Source: Flaviflagellibacter deserti | GTDB lineage: Bacteria; Pseudomonadota; Alphaproteobacteria; Rhizobiales; Methylopilaceae | Length of the DNA: 64,000 nt | Assembly: GCF_042652085.1 (NCBI RefSeq) | Contig: NZ_JBHSJF010000006.1 | Span: 744,001 to 808,000, forward strand | Reading direction: 5' to 3' | In this document: piece by piece, positions 1-8,318 of the stretch | Position numbering within the stretch: the first letter of the stretch is position 1 | Layout: every line of letters starts with the position of its first letter | Made by a program: the position numbers and the translations under genes | Notes under the pieces: generated by a model | Told to the model about the DNA's origin: nothing | The model's database searches: none | What the model saw: only the letters and a program-made list of their open reading frames with translations

Positions 1-987
1 TTCCACTGGCGCTGGATATTCTGGATCAACCTGCCGATCGGCGTGCTGGGCCTGATCCTCGCGACCATGTTCATCCCGAATGTGCGCGGCGAAGAGCAGA
101 CGCGGTTCGATACGATCGGCTTCATCCTGTCCGGCATCGGCATGGCGAGCTTCGTCACCGGCTCGACCGCGATCGGCCTGAACATCCTGCCGATTCCGCT
201 GGTCGTCCTGCTGCTCCTCTGCGGCGCGACCTTGCTGACTACTTACGTCTTCTATGCTCGCCGGGTACCGAATCCGATCCTCGATCTGTCGTTGTTCCGC
301 ATTCCTACCTTCCGGATCAGCATCACCGGCGGATCGCTGTTCCGGATCGGCATCGGCGCGATTCCGTTCCTTCTGCCGCTGCTGTTCCAGCTCGGTTTCG
401 GCATGACGCCATTCCAGTCCGGCATGCTGACCTTCGCCGCTTCTCTGGGCGCCATGGCGATGAAGTTCGCCGCGCCGCCGATCTTGCGGACATTGGGTTT
501 CCGCACGGTCATGGTGACGAACGCGATCATCGCGTCGCTGTTTGTCGCGGCCCCGATTTTCTTCACGACCGCGACGCCCGGTGCGATTGTCCTGGCAGTG
601 CTCCTGGCCGGCGGTTTCTTCCGCTCGCTGCAATTCACCAGCGTCAACGCGCTCGGCTATTCCGACGTCTCACAGCTGCAGATGAGCCGCGCGACCAGCA
701 TGACGAGCGTGGCGCAGCAGGTGTCATTGTCCGTGGGCGTCTCGATCGCGGCGCTGACGCTCGAGACGTCGCTGAAGCTGCGCGGCGATCACACGCTGAT
801 CATCAGCGATTTCACGCCGGCCTTCATCGTGGTCGCGGTGGTCTCCGCGCTGTCGGTCTTCGCGTTCGCCCGGCTAAAGCCCAACGCGGGCGCGGAGGTG
901 TCGGGCCATCGTCGCAAGACGGTGTCGGAGGAGGGCGACGAGCTCATCGCCGATGATCCCATCATCGAGGCACGCGAGCGCGGCTGA
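1..987 (+). CDS. MFS drug-efflux transporter, 3' part (DHA2/EmrB-QacA type)
   Basis: The gene enters from the left edge; 328 codons are visible and the start lies outside the window. The first residues read FHWRWIFWINLPIG, the signature of the DHA2 (14-TM, proton-driven drug exporter) branch of the major facilitator superfamily. About eight hydrophobic helices follow, and the tail (roughly the last 45 residues) is polar and cytoplasmic. An inner-membrane exporter of hydrophobic compounds is likely, but the substrate cannot be read. Any partner membrane-fusion gene would lie upstream of the window. Confidence 0.88.
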   Translation, partial: FHWRWIFWINLPIGVLGLILATMFIPNVRGEEQTRFDTIGFILSGIGMASFVTGSTAIGLNILPIPLVVLLLLCGATLLTTYVFYARRVPNPILDLSLFRIPTFRISITGGSLFRIGIGAIPFLLPLLFQLGFGMTPFQSGMLTFAASLGAMAMKFAAPPILRTLGFRTVMVTNAIIASLFVAAPIFFTTATPGAIVLAVLLAGGFFRSLQFTSVNALGYSDVSQLQMSRATSMTSVAQQVSLSVGVSIAALTLETSLKLRGDHTLIISDFTPAFIVVAVVSALSVFAFARLKPNAGAEVSGHRRKTVSEEGDELIADDPIIEARERG

Positions 988-1008
988 GGAACCATGCCGG
1001 GCAGTGCC

Positions 1009-1034
1009 GGTTGATCCCTCGAGGAGGATCAACC
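1009..1034 (+). promoter_or_regulatory. Hairpin covering the ribosome binding site of the 33-aa ORF
   Basis: A perfect 9-bp inverted repeat (GGTTGATCC, 1009-1017, with GGATCAACC, 1026-1034) encloses an 8-nt loop. The strong Shine-Dalgarno GAGGAGG (1021-1027) lies in the loop and 3' arm, and the stem ends one base before the ATG at 1036. The RNA would hide part of the ribosome site. It also sits just after the MFS stop codon and could slow readthrough, although there is no T-tract. The structure is seen in the sequence; the control role is inferred. Confidence 0.45.
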
Positions 1035-1035
1035 G

Positions 1036-1137
1036 ATGATCAGACGACTTATCAAAGCCGCCTTCCTAGTCTGGATCGCCAAGAAGTTCGTTGGCCGCGG
1101 CCACGACGACCGCCGTACCGGGACGCGACGCGCCTAG
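1036..1137 (+). CDS. Small basic membrane-type protein, 33 aa
   Basis: A 33-residue reading frame starts at ATG 1036 after an excellent Shine-Dalgarno (GAGGAGG, 9 nt upstream). It has a short hydrophobic segment (LIKAAFLVWIAKKF) followed by a basic tail rich in Arg and Gly. Its TAG stop overlaps the stop of rlmE on the other strand: both stops share the palindrome CTAG (1134-1137). I do not recognise a named family. The strong start site and exact convergent stop support a real gene; absence of visible homology keeps this tentative. Confidence 0.5.
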   Translation: MIRRLIKAAFLVWIAKKFVGRGHDDRRTGTRRA

Positions 1138-1856
1138 TTCGTTCCGCGAAAGCCTGTAGCCAGGACATAAAGCTCCGACGAGCCCTGGCGGCTCGCCGGC
1201 GGCTTGACGTGCTTGACGGTCTGATAGTCGCGCTTCAACTGCGCCAATAGCTCACCCTCTGTGCCGCCCTGAAGCACCTTCGCGAGGAACTTCCCGCCTG
1301 GTGAGAGAACCTCGCGGGCAAAATCCATGGCTATCTCGACGAGGCCGAGCGTCCGAAGCTTGTCGGTCTGCCGATGGCCCGTTGTGTTCGCCGCCATGTC
1401 AGACAGGACGACGTCGGCCTGACCGCCGAGCATTTCCTTGAGAACGTCGGGTGCGCTGGGATCAAGGAAATCGATCTGCGCGAACTCCACGCCGGTGATT
1501 GTCGGCATGTCGAGAATGTCGATCGCGACGATCTTGCCTCTGGGGCCGACCTTCTCGGCGGCGAACTGGCTCCATCCGCCGGGCGCCGCGCCGAGATCGA
1601 CGATCCGGTCGCCGGGTTTCAGCAGGTGATGCTGCTGATCGATCTCGATCAGCTTGTATGCAGCGCGCGACCGATAGCCCTCGCGCTTGGCGCGGGCGAC
1701 ATAGGGGTCGTTGATCTGGCGCTGGAGCCATAGCTGCTGGGATGTGGTGCGGCCACGGGCGGTCTTGAGCCGCTTCGACAGATCGCGCCCGCTGGTGCCG
1801 CCAGCGCCGCCGCTTCGTTTTGCCGTCACGCGCTTGCCCTTGAAGAACGGCGCCAT
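1134..1856 (-). CDS. rlmE: 23S rRNA (uridine-2'-O)-methyltransferase RlmE
   Basis: RlmE (FtsJ/RrmJ) uses S-adenosylmethionine to methylate the 2'-O of U2552 in the 23S rRNA A-loop, acting on the 50S subunit late in assembly. The 240-residue frame has a basic N-terminus, then the SAM loop DLGAAPGGWSQ at residues 87-97. Candidate K-D-K-E catalytic residues are seen: the Lys in AAYKL (68), the Asp in LSDMA, the Lys in FLAKVLQGG and the Glu in SSELYV. The start at ATG 1856 (MAPFFKGKR) is chosen because the open frame upstream encodes only Arg/Pro-rich out-of-frame ppx sequence. It overlaps the end of ppx by 31 bp, so the pair is probably cotranscribed and translationally coupled. Confidence 0.93.
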   Translation of the reverse strand: MAPFFKGKRVTAKRSGGAGGTSGRDLSKRLKTARGRTTSQQLWLQRQINDPYVARAKREGYRSRAAYKLIEIDQQHHLLKPGDRIVDLGAAPGGWSQFAAEKVGPRGKIVAIDILDMPTITGVEFAQIDFLDPSAPDVLKEMLGGQADVVLSDMAANTTGHRQTDKLRTLGLVEIAMDFAREVLSPGGKFLAKVLQGGTEGELLAQLKRDYQTVKHVKPPASRQGSSELYVLATGFRGTN

Positions 1857-2971
1857 ACGCCGTCGGCCTGCATCAGCTCGATCAGGATGCCCTCGCGCAA
1901 ACCCCGATCGGCGACGCGGAGGCGGGCGCAGGGGAAGGCGCGGCGGAAGGCTTCGAGGATGGCGCAGCCGGCGAGCACGAGGTCGGCGCGCTCGCGGCCG
2001 ATGCACGGATTCGCCACGCGCTCCTCATAAGACATTGCCTTCAGGCGGCCGACCACATCGTTGATCTGCATGTCGGTGAGCCAAAAGCCATCCACGCGGC
2101 GGCGGTCATAACGCGGCAGGTCCATATGGACGCCGGCAAGCGTAGTAACGGTCCCGGATGTGCCAAGCATGTGAAGCCGGCTGCAGGCCTTGGTGAGTTC
2201 GGCTTTCTGCGGGAAAGCCTCGAGCATCGGTTCGACGTCGCGGACCATGTCCTCGAACACCTCGTCGGTGACGGCCATGCCGCCATGCCGCTCGGCGAGA
2301 TTCACGACTCCAACCGGAAGCGAAATCCAGGAGCGAATCTTCGGAGCCGATGAGAAGCCGTTATGCTGGCGCTCGATCCAGACGAGCTCGGAAGAGCCGC
2401 CGCCAATATCGAACAAAATCACGCCATCCGAGCTCGGATCGGCGAGGGGAGAGCAGCCAACCGCGGCAAGGCGCGCTTCGGTGGCCCGGTCGATGATTTC
2501 GAGGTCGAGGCCGGTCTCCTCGCGGACCAGGGTGCTGAATTCCTCGCCGTTCTCCGCGCTACGGCAGGCCTCGGTCGCGATCAGGCGAGCGCGATGGACG
2601 CCGCGCGCCTGGATCTTGTCGCGGCAGATCTTGAGTGCATCCACGGCGCGGCTGATGGCCTCCGACGAGAGGCGACCGGAGCCGCCGAGGCCTTCCCCGA
2701 GGCGGACGATGCGCGAAAACGCATCGACTACACGAAAGCCGTCCCAGATCGGCCGGGCGATCAGGAGGCGGCAATTATTGGTGCCGAGGTCGAGCGCCGC
2801 GTAAAGATTGTGACGGCGGTCGGTCGAGCGATCCGACCAGCCGCCATTCATCCTGGGCGCAGGCGCGGGCATGGCGTCAGGCACCTGCCCAGCCGCCATC
2901 TGATGCGGGGCACGATTGGTCAACCGCATATCCTTCGGGATGCGACACAACCTTTCGGCGCGCACAAGCAT
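1826..2971 (-). CDS. ppx: Ppx/GppA family exopolyphosphatase / pppGpp phosphatase
   Basis: Members of this ASKHA-fold family remove terminal phosphates from polyphosphate or convert pppGpp to ppGpp; sequence does not say which activity dominates. The first phosphate loop LDLGTNNCRLLIA lies near residue 62, and the second glycine-rich loop ILFDIGGGSSELVW in the middle. At 381 residues as drawn it matches the short single-module Ppx/GppA form common in alphaproteobacteria. The N-terminal 55 residues before the fold are low complexity, so a start at one of the internal Met codons (for example MPAPAPRMNGG) is possible. It is upstream of, and overlaps, rlmE. Confidence 0.88.
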   Translation of the reverse strand: MLVRAERLCRIPKDMRLTNRAPHQMAAGQVPDAMPAPAPRMNGGWSDRSTDRRHNLYAALDLGTNNCRLLIARPIWDGFRVVDAFSRIVRLGEGLGGSGRLSSEAISRAVDALKICRDKIQARGVHRARLIATEACRSAENGEEFSTLVREETGLDLEIIDRATEARLAAVGCSPLADPSSDGVILFDIGGGSSELVWIERQHNGFSSAPKIRSWISLPVGVVNLAERHGGMAVTDEVFEDMVRDVEPMLEAFPQKAELTKACSRLHMLGTSGTVTTLAGVHMDLPRYDRRRVDGFWLTDMQINDVVGRLKAMSYEERVANPCIGRERADLVLAGCAILEAFRRAFPCARLRVADRGLREGILIELMQADGVWRRSSRASA

Positions 2972-3113
2972 CCAACGCGTTTAGTTGACGAAAGTGTAGC
3001 ACGTTTGCAGGAAGCGCAAAGTGCAGGGCGCTTGCACATTTCGTTGGCAGGTACGATGTGATGATCGCCTGAACGAAATGCCAGGGCATTTGCCTTCGGG
3101 CAGAGAGGTTCCG

Positions 3114-3944
3114 ATGTCGGTTCAAGCCACTATCCGTCGTATCACCGCTCCCGAAATCCGCGCTCGCAAGGGCGGCGAGCCGATCGTCACCCTGACGGCC
3201 TATCACGCGCATACCGCGTCGGTGGCCGACGATCTCGTCGAGCTGCTCCTCGTGGGCGATTCGCTCGGCATGGTGATGCACGGTCTCGAGACGACCGTGC
3301 CCGTCACGCTCGAAATGATGATCCTGCAGGGCCAGGCGGTCGTCCGCGGCTCGAAACGGGCTCTCGTCGTCGTCGACATGCCGTTCGGCAGCTATGAGGC
3401 GAGCCCGGCGGAGGCCTTCAAGTCCTGCACTCGCGTGCTGAAGGAGACCGGCGCCGGAGCGGTGAAGCTGGAGGGCGGTGTCCGCATGGCCGAAACGATC
3501 CGCTTCCTGACTGATCGCGGCGTGCCGGTAATGGCCCATATCGGGCTGACGCCTCAGTCGGTGCTGACGCTTGGCGGCTTCAAGGCCCAGGGCCGCGACG
3601 AGAAGGACTGGGAGCCGATCCTCGCCGATGCCCGAGCGGTCGACGAGGCCGGCGCGTTCTCGATCGTGGTCGAGGGCGTCGCGGAGCCGCTCGGCAAGAA
3701 GATCACCGAGATCACCAAGGCTCCGACCATCGGCATCGGTGCGTCCGCCGCCTGCGACGGCCAGATCCTGGTCATGGAGGACATGCTTGGGTTGACCGAG
3801 CGCGTGCCGAAATTCGTCAAGAAATACGGCTCGCTCCGCGACCATATCCGCGGCGCGATCGAGGGTTACGCCTCGGAAGTGCGGGCGCGCAGCTTCCCGG
3901 CGCCCGAGCATACCTATGCGATGAAGAAAATCGCGGCGGAATAA
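3114..3944 (+). CDS. panB: 3-methyl-2-oxobutanoate hydroxymethyltransferase PanB
   Basis: PanB transfers a hydroxymethyl group from 5,10-methylene-tetrahydrofolate to 2-oxoisovalerate, giving ketopantoate for pantothenate and CoA synthesis in the cytoplasm. The 276-residue protein is full length. It shows the metal-binding motif VGDSLGMVMHG near residue 47, VVDMPFGSYE, KLEGG, and the VMAHIGLTPQS and EGV segments typical of the family. ATG 3114 follows CAGAGAGG, whereas the longer frame from 3021 has no ribosome site and runs through the intergenic region. panC is not next to it, so the pantothenate pathway is dispersed in this genome. Confidence 0.95.
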   Translation: MSVQATIRRITAPEIRARKGGEPIVTLTAYHAHTASVADDLVELLLVGDSLGMVMHGLETTVPVTLEMMILQGQAVVRGSKRALVVVDMPFGSYEASPAEAFKSCTRVLKETGAGAVKLEGGVRMAETIRFLTDRGVPVMAHIGLTPQSVLTLGGFKAQGRDEKDWEPILADARAVDEAGAFSIVVEGVAEPLGKKITEITKAPTIGIGASAACDGQILVMEDMLGLTERVPKFVKKYGSLRDHIRGAIEGYASEVRARSFPAPEHTYAMKKIAAE

Positions 3945-4040
3945 GCCTCGTTACTTGGTGATGACAGGGTTGCGCCTTCGCATTTTGTGACGACGCAACC
4001 GTCCTATAGTATCTGTCCGCGTCACCATGTCAGGAACCGG

Positions 4041-5009
4041 ATGACCGTCGTTCTCGATCTCACCAAGAATCCGCGGCCCGCATTGCGCCATCCCGAAAAG
4101 GCGCACCGGCCCGACACCGAGGTTCTGAAGAAGCCGGACTGGATTCGTGTGCGCGCGCCGGGTTCACCGGTCTATCGCGAGACGCAGGACATCGTCCGCG
4201 AGAACAAGCTCGTCACCGTGTGCGAGGAGGCCGGCTGCCCCAATATCGGCGAGTGCTGGTCGAAGAAGCACGCGACCTTCATGATCCTGGGCGACACCTG
4301 CACGCGAGCCTGCGCCTTCTGCAATGTCCGCACCGGCCTGCCGACGCCGGGCGTCGACGCCGACGAACCGCGCCGCGTGGCGGATGCCGTCGCCAAGCTC
4401 TCGCTGCACCATGTCGTCATCACCTCGGTCGACCGCGACGATCTCGATGATGGCGGGGCGCAGCATTTCGCCAATGTCATCCGCGCCATTCGCGAGGTTA
4501 GCCCGCAGACGACGATCGAGGTCCTGACCCCGGATTTCCTGCGCAAGCCCGGCGCGCTCGAAGTGGTGGTCGAAGCCAAGCCCGACGTCTTCAATCACAA
4601 CCTCGAAACAGTGCCGTCGCTCTACCTGACGGTCCGTCCGGGCGCGCGCTACTTCCATTCGATGCGGCTGCTGCAGCGGGTGAAGGAACTCGATCCGACC
4701 ATGTTCACCAAGTCCGGCATCATGGTCGGCCTCGGCGAGGAGCGGAACGAGGTGCTGCAACTGATGGACGACCTCCGCTCGGCCGACGTGGATTTCCTGA
4801 CCATCGGCCAGTATCTCCAGCCGACCCGCAAGCATCATGCGGTTGCCCGCTTCGTCGAGCCGGCGGAGTTCAAGGGCTTCGAGACGGTCGCGCTCAGCAA
4901 AGGCTTCCTGATGGTCTCGGCCAGCCCGTTGACCCGCTCGTCCCACCACGCCGGCGAGGATTTCGCCCGCCTGAAAGCGGCCCGCGCCGCCCGCGCGACG
5001 GTCGAATAG
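4041..5009 (+). CDS. lipA: Lipoyl synthase LipA
   Basis: LipA is a radical-SAM enzyme that inserts two sulfurs into protein-bound octanoyl groups to make the lipoyl cofactor of pyruvate and 2-oxoglutarate dehydrogenases. The 322 residues show both iron-sulfur sites: the auxiliary cluster cysteines in VCEEAGCPNIGECW and the radical-SAM CxxxCxxC in CTRACAFC. The RSSYHAGE-type C-terminal signature appears as RSSHHAGEDF. ATG 4041 with AGGAACCGG upstream is preferred to a frame opening at 3987 that has no Shine-Dalgarno. Four bases separate it from the Coq10-like gene, a pairing common in Rhizobiales. Confidence 0.97.
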   Translation: MTVVLDLTKNPRPALRHPEKAHRPDTEVLKKPDWIRVRAPGSPVYRETQDIVRENKLVTVCEEAGCPNIGECWSKKHATFMILGDTCTRACAFCNVRTGLPTPGVDADEPRRVADAVAKLSLHHVVITSVDRDDLDDGGAQHFANVIRAIREVSPQTTIEVLTPDFLRKPGALEVVVEAKPDVFNHNLETVPSLYLTVRPGARYFHSMRLLQRVKELDPTMFTKSGIMVGLGEERNEVLQLMDDLRSADVDFLTIGQYLQPTRKHHAVARFVEPAEFKGFETVALSKGFLMVSASPLTRSSHHAGEDFARLKAARAARATVE

Positions 5010-5013
5010 CTTT

Positions 5014-5502
5014 ATGCCGCAGCACCATACGACCAAGCGCGTCCATCATTCGGCGCAGCAGATGTACGATCTTGTCGGGGACGTCGAGAACTATCCGCAC
5101 TTCGTACCGCTCTGCGAGAGCCTGCGGGTCCGGAAGCGCGAGCAGCGCGACGGCAAGACGGTGATCATCGCCGATATGACGGTCGCCTATTCGTTGATCC
5201 GGGATACCTTCACGAGCCGGGTCACGATGAACCCGGCCGATCTGACGATCAGGGTCGAATATGTTACGGGTCCGTTCCGATCCCTGATGAACCGGTGGTC
5301 TTTCAAACCCATCGACGAGACTGCCAGCGAGGTCGATTTCTTCATCGCCTGGGAGATGAAGAGCCGGACCTTCGCGATGGTCGCGGGCGCGGTTTTCGAG
5401 CGTGCATTCAGGCGGTTCGCCGAGGCCTTCGAGGCTCGCGCGAACCATGTTTACAAGCCCGCTCATTTGACAGAGGCTCCGCAGCCATCGAGAGGCGGAT
5501 AA
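5014..5502 (+). CDS. Coq10/RatA-like START-domain protein
   Basis: A 162-residue protein of the SRPBCC/polyketide-cyclase fold related to Coq10, which binds ubiquinone and is needed for respiratory electron transfer, and to E. coli RatA. The N-terminus contains the family pattern HSAQQMYDLVGDVENYPHFV and the C-terminus a helix (FERAFRRFAEAFEARA) that closes the lipid cavity. It begins four bases after lipA and is probably in the same transcript. In alphaproteobacteria the quinone-binding role is the better guess than the toxin function; this is inference from family and neighbourhood. Confidence 0.85.
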   Translation: MPQHHTTKRVHHSAQQMYDLVGDVENYPHFVPLCESLRVRKREQRDGKTVIIADMTVAYSLIRDTFTSRVTMNPADLTIRVEYVTGPFRSLMNRWSFKPIDETASEVDFFIAWEMKSRTFAMVAGAVFERAFRRFAEAFEARANHVYKPAHLTEAPQPSRGG

Positions 5503-5510
5503 GGAACAAG

Positions 5511-5529
5511 ACGCCTCCCTGGGAGGCGT
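5511..5529 (+). promoter_or_regulatory. Perfect hairpin enclosing the Shine-Dalgarno of the MFS/spermidine-synthase-like gene
   Basis: ACGCCTCCC (5511-5519), one base, then GGGAGGCGT (5521-5529): a 9-bp perfect inverted repeat. The 3' arm is the Shine-Dalgarno itself (GGGAGG) of the gene whose ATG is at 5531, so folding would block ribosome entry. The one-base centre means that in RNA the innermost pairs must open to form a loop, still leaving about seven G/C-rich pairs. Confidence 0.5.
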
Positions 5530-5530
5530 A

Positions 5531-7795
5531 ATGAGCGTTGCGGAAGCGTCGACCGCTGAGTCGGCGAGGGGGCGCGGAGCCCTGTTTGTATTCGGCGGCG
5601 CTCTCTTTCTGTCCGCCACGCTGCTGTTCGCCGTTCAGCCCATGTTCGCCAAGATGGTGCTGCCGCGCCTCGGTGGCGCTCCCGGCGTCTGGTCGGTTGC
5701 CCTCGTCTTCTTCCAGGGCGTCCTGCTCGCGGGCTACGCCTATGCCCATCTCCTGATCCGCTTCGCTGGCGCGAGGGCAGGGGTGCTCATCCACATCGTG
5801 GTGCTGGCCCTGGGCGCCGTATTTCTGCCGCTCGCGCTCGCCTCGGGCTGGGGACATCCGCCCGCCAGTGGCCAGATGTTCTGGCTGCTGGGCCTGTTCG
5901 GCATTTCGGTTGGAATGCCGTTCTTCGCGTTGTCAGCCAATGCCCCGCTCTTGCAGGCGTGGTTCGCCCGGACGGGCGAGGAGGGCTCTCGCGATCCCTA
6001 CTTCCTCTACGGCGCGTCCAATCTCGGCAGCTTCATCGCATTGATCGGCTATCCGCTGGTGATGGAACCCTGGCTACGGTTGGGGACGCAATCGCTCCTC
6101 TGGTCCGTCGGCTATGCTACCGCTGGTCTTTTGATTGCAGCCTTGGGGATGTGGTCGAGCGGTCGCTCCGCGACCTTGCCCCAGGTCTCTGTGTTAGCCG
6201 ATGTACCGATCACCATGGCTCGGCGCCTGCAATGGATATTGCTCGCCTTCATCCCGTCAGCGCTGCTCGTCGCGGTGACGGCGCATATTTCCACCGACAT
6301 CGCGGCCGCACCATTTCTCTGGGTGGTTCCGCTCGCGCTGTTCCTGCTGACATTTGTCGTCGTCTTCCGTGACCGGCCGCTGGTCCCGGCGAGGTTCCTT
6401 GCCGTCGCAATGCCGGTCCTCGTTGCCATAGTCGCCTGCGACTGGCAGGCCCGCTTCCTGCCTATGGAATGGACGCTGGCGCTGCACCTGGTGACGTTCT
6501 TCGTCGTCGCGCTGACCGCGCATACGAAGCTGTACGCAGCACGTCCACCGGCCTCGCGACTGACCGAATTCTATCTCTGCATGTCTTTCGGCGGCGTGCT
6601 CGGCGGCGCGTTCACGGGACTGGTCGCGCCTTACATTTTCCCGACGATCCTCGAATATCCGCTGCTGCTGGTGATGGCATTCGGGCTGTTCGTTTCGCCC
6701 AAGAAGATCGGGCGCAAGCAGTTACGCGTGGCCCTTGCGATTGCGGTTCTTGCGCTGGTCGCGGCGCAATTCGCGTGGTCCTTCGATATCTCGATCCCGG
6801 TCGATTATTCGACCCGCTGGGATATTGTCGTCTTTCTCGTGATCGGCTTCGCACTCGCCATCGTCTGGTTCGCTCCGCTCGTCTCCGTCGCCGTGTTCGC
6901 AACGGCGCTGCTCGTGGGCGGGCTGTTGTCATCGCACCCGGACCAGGTGCTGCTGACCCGGAGCTTTTTCGGCGTTCACAAGGCCGTGGACTTCCGCGAC
7001 GGCAGTTTCCGGCTGCTCTACAACGGCACCACCCTTCATGGCGCGATCGGACTCGACAAGGGCCAGCCGGGATCCGGTTGGCCGGAGCCGTTGACCTACT
7101 ACTACCTCGGCGGTCCCATGGCGGAAGCGATCCGTTCGGTGCGCGATGCGAACGACGGCTTCAAGCTCTCGCCGGTCGGCATCGTCGGCCTCGGTGCCGG
7201 CTCGTTGTCCTGCTACCGCGAGGAGGGGGAGGATTGGCGCTTCTATGAGATAGACGCCGACATCGTCCGTATCGCCAAGGACAGCGGTCTGTTCCGGTTC
7301 ATCCCGGCCTGTGCTCCGAACTCGAAAATCCTTCTGGGCGATGCGCGCATTACGCTGCAGGACGACGACACGAAGCATGAACTTCTTCTGATCGACGCCT
7401 TCTCGTCGGACGCCATCCCAATCCATCTGCTGACGCGCGAGGCGGTCGAGCTCTATTTCGATCGCCTGACGCCGCGCGGCGTACTTGTGCTCCACATTTC
7501 CAACCGGCATCTGGATCTGCTGCCGGTCGTCGGAGCTATCGCAGATGACCTCGGTCTCGTCGGCTGGTGGAAGCAGGACGTGCTGACCGATGAAGAGACG
7601 TTGAACATGGCTGCGCGTTCACTGGTTGTCGTGCTGGCCCGCAACGAGGAAGCCTTCGGCGCTCTACCCTCGCTCGATCTCTGGGAGAGGCTGCAGCCGA
7701 CGCAGGTGGCAGCCTGGACGGACGATTATTCCGACATTCTCGGCGCGCTCATCCGCCGCTGGAGAAATGGCCAGCAGGCTCCCGTCACGAACTAA
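5531..7795 (+). CDS. Fused membrane protein / spermidine-synthase-like protein
   Basis: The 754-residue protein has two parts. Residues 1-480 hold about twelve hydrophobic helices of the type annotated as fused MFS/spermidine synthase, opening with FVFGGALFLSATLLFAVQPM. The last 270 residues form a Rossmann methyltransferase/spermidine-synthase-like domain with the nucleotide loop VGIVGLGAGSLSCY, the acidic turn FYEIDADIV and the motif LLIDAFSSDAIPIHLLT, where a polyamine synthase has its catalytic Asp. Whether it makes polyamines is unknown: the characteristic substrate motifs are only partly kept. It follows the Coq10-like gene by 28 bp, and those bases form an RBS-covering hairpin. Confidence 0.8.
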   Translation: MSVAEASTAESARGRGALFVFGGALFLSATLLFAVQPMFAKMVLPRLGGAPGVWSVALVFFQGVLLAGYAYAHLLIRFAGARAGVLIHIVVLALGAVFLPLALASGWGHPPASGQMFWLLGLFGISVGMPFFALSANAPLLQAWFARTGEEGSRDPYFLYGASNLGSFIALIGYPLVMEPWLRLGTQSLLWSVGYATAGLLIAALGMWSSGRSATLPQVSVLADVPITMARRLQWILLAFIPSALLVAVTAHISTDIAAAPFLWVVPLALFLLTFVVVFRDRPLVPARFLAVAMPVLVAIVACDWQARFLPMEWTLALHLVTFFVVALTAHTKLYAARPPASRLTEFYLCMSFGGVLGGAFTGLVAPYIFPTILEYPLLLVMAFGLFVSPKKIGRKQLRVALAIAVLALVAAQFAWSFDISIPVDYSTRWDIVVFLVIGFALAIVWFAPLVSVAVFATALLVGGLLSSHPDQVLLTRSFFGVHKAVDFRDGSFRLLYNGTTLHGAIGLDKGQPGSGWPEPLTYYYLGGPMAEAIRSVRDANDGFKLSPVGIVGLGAGSLSCYREEGEDWRFYEIDADIVRIAKDSGLFRFIPACAPNSKILLGDARITLQDDDTKHELLLIDAFSSDAIPIHLLTREAVELYFDRLTPRGVLVLHISNRHLDLLPVVGAIADDLGLVGWWKQDVLTDEETLNMAARSLVVVLARNEEAFGALPSLDLWERLQPTQVAAWTDDYSDILGALIRRWRNGQQAPVTN

Positions 7796-8316
7796 CGGGC
7801 GTCGGCGATTTCGATCAGGAGGGCGAGTGCCTCCATCGCCGAGTTTCGACGGACCAGAGCACGGCCGATATCGCCATAGCGCTTCTCGCGATGGATCACC
7901 GGGCCGTCACGACGAGCAGCGGCAAAGTGGACGAGGCCAACCGGCTTGCCGGGAGTCGCACCCCCTGGACCGGCGATGCCGGTGATGGCGACCGCCAGAT
8001 CCGCGCTTACCGAAGCGCGAAGCGCTCCCTCGGCCATTGCGCGGGCGACAGGCTCGCTGACAGCGCCGTGCGCTTCCAGCATGTCGTTCGGAACGCCCAG
8101 TGACTTGCACTTCGCCTCGTTCGAATAGGTGACGAAGCCGCCCTCGACGACCGATGACGAACCGGCGATGTCCGTCAGGGCCGCCGCGACGAGTCCCCCG
8201 GTACAGGATTCGGCGGTCACGACCGTCAGTCCGCGCTCATCGCCGAGCCTCAGCACCGCAGCGGCGGCCTCGATCAGCGCCCGGTCCAGGCGGGTGATGT
8301 CGAGGTCGTCGGACAC
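7792..8316 (-). CDS. pncC: CinA C-terminal-domain protein, nicotinamide-nucleotide amidase PncC type
   Basis: A 174-residue stand-alone CinA C-terminal domain. The family deamidates nicotinamide mononucleotide to nicotinate mononucleotide, recycling NAD by-products. The sequence keeps the signatures VVTAESCTGGLVAAALTDI, GGFVTYSNEAK and VAITGIAGPGG; the Ser/Cys of the first and the Lys of the second belong to the active site in this family. GTG 8316 is chosen since it lies two bases after the ispDF stop and the first Met comes too late; the frame upstream is out-of-frame ispDF. It is probably translated from the ispDF transcript. Confidence 0.88.
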   Translation of the reverse strand: MSDDLDITRLDRALIEAAAAVLRLGDERGLTVVTAESCTGGLVAAALTDIAGSSSVVEGGFVTYSNEAKCKSLGVPNDMLEAHGAVSEPVARAMAEGALRASVSADLAVAITGIAGPGGATPGKPVGLVHFAAARRDGPVIHREKRYGDIGRALVRRNSAMEALALLIEIADAR

Positions 8317-8318
8317 GA

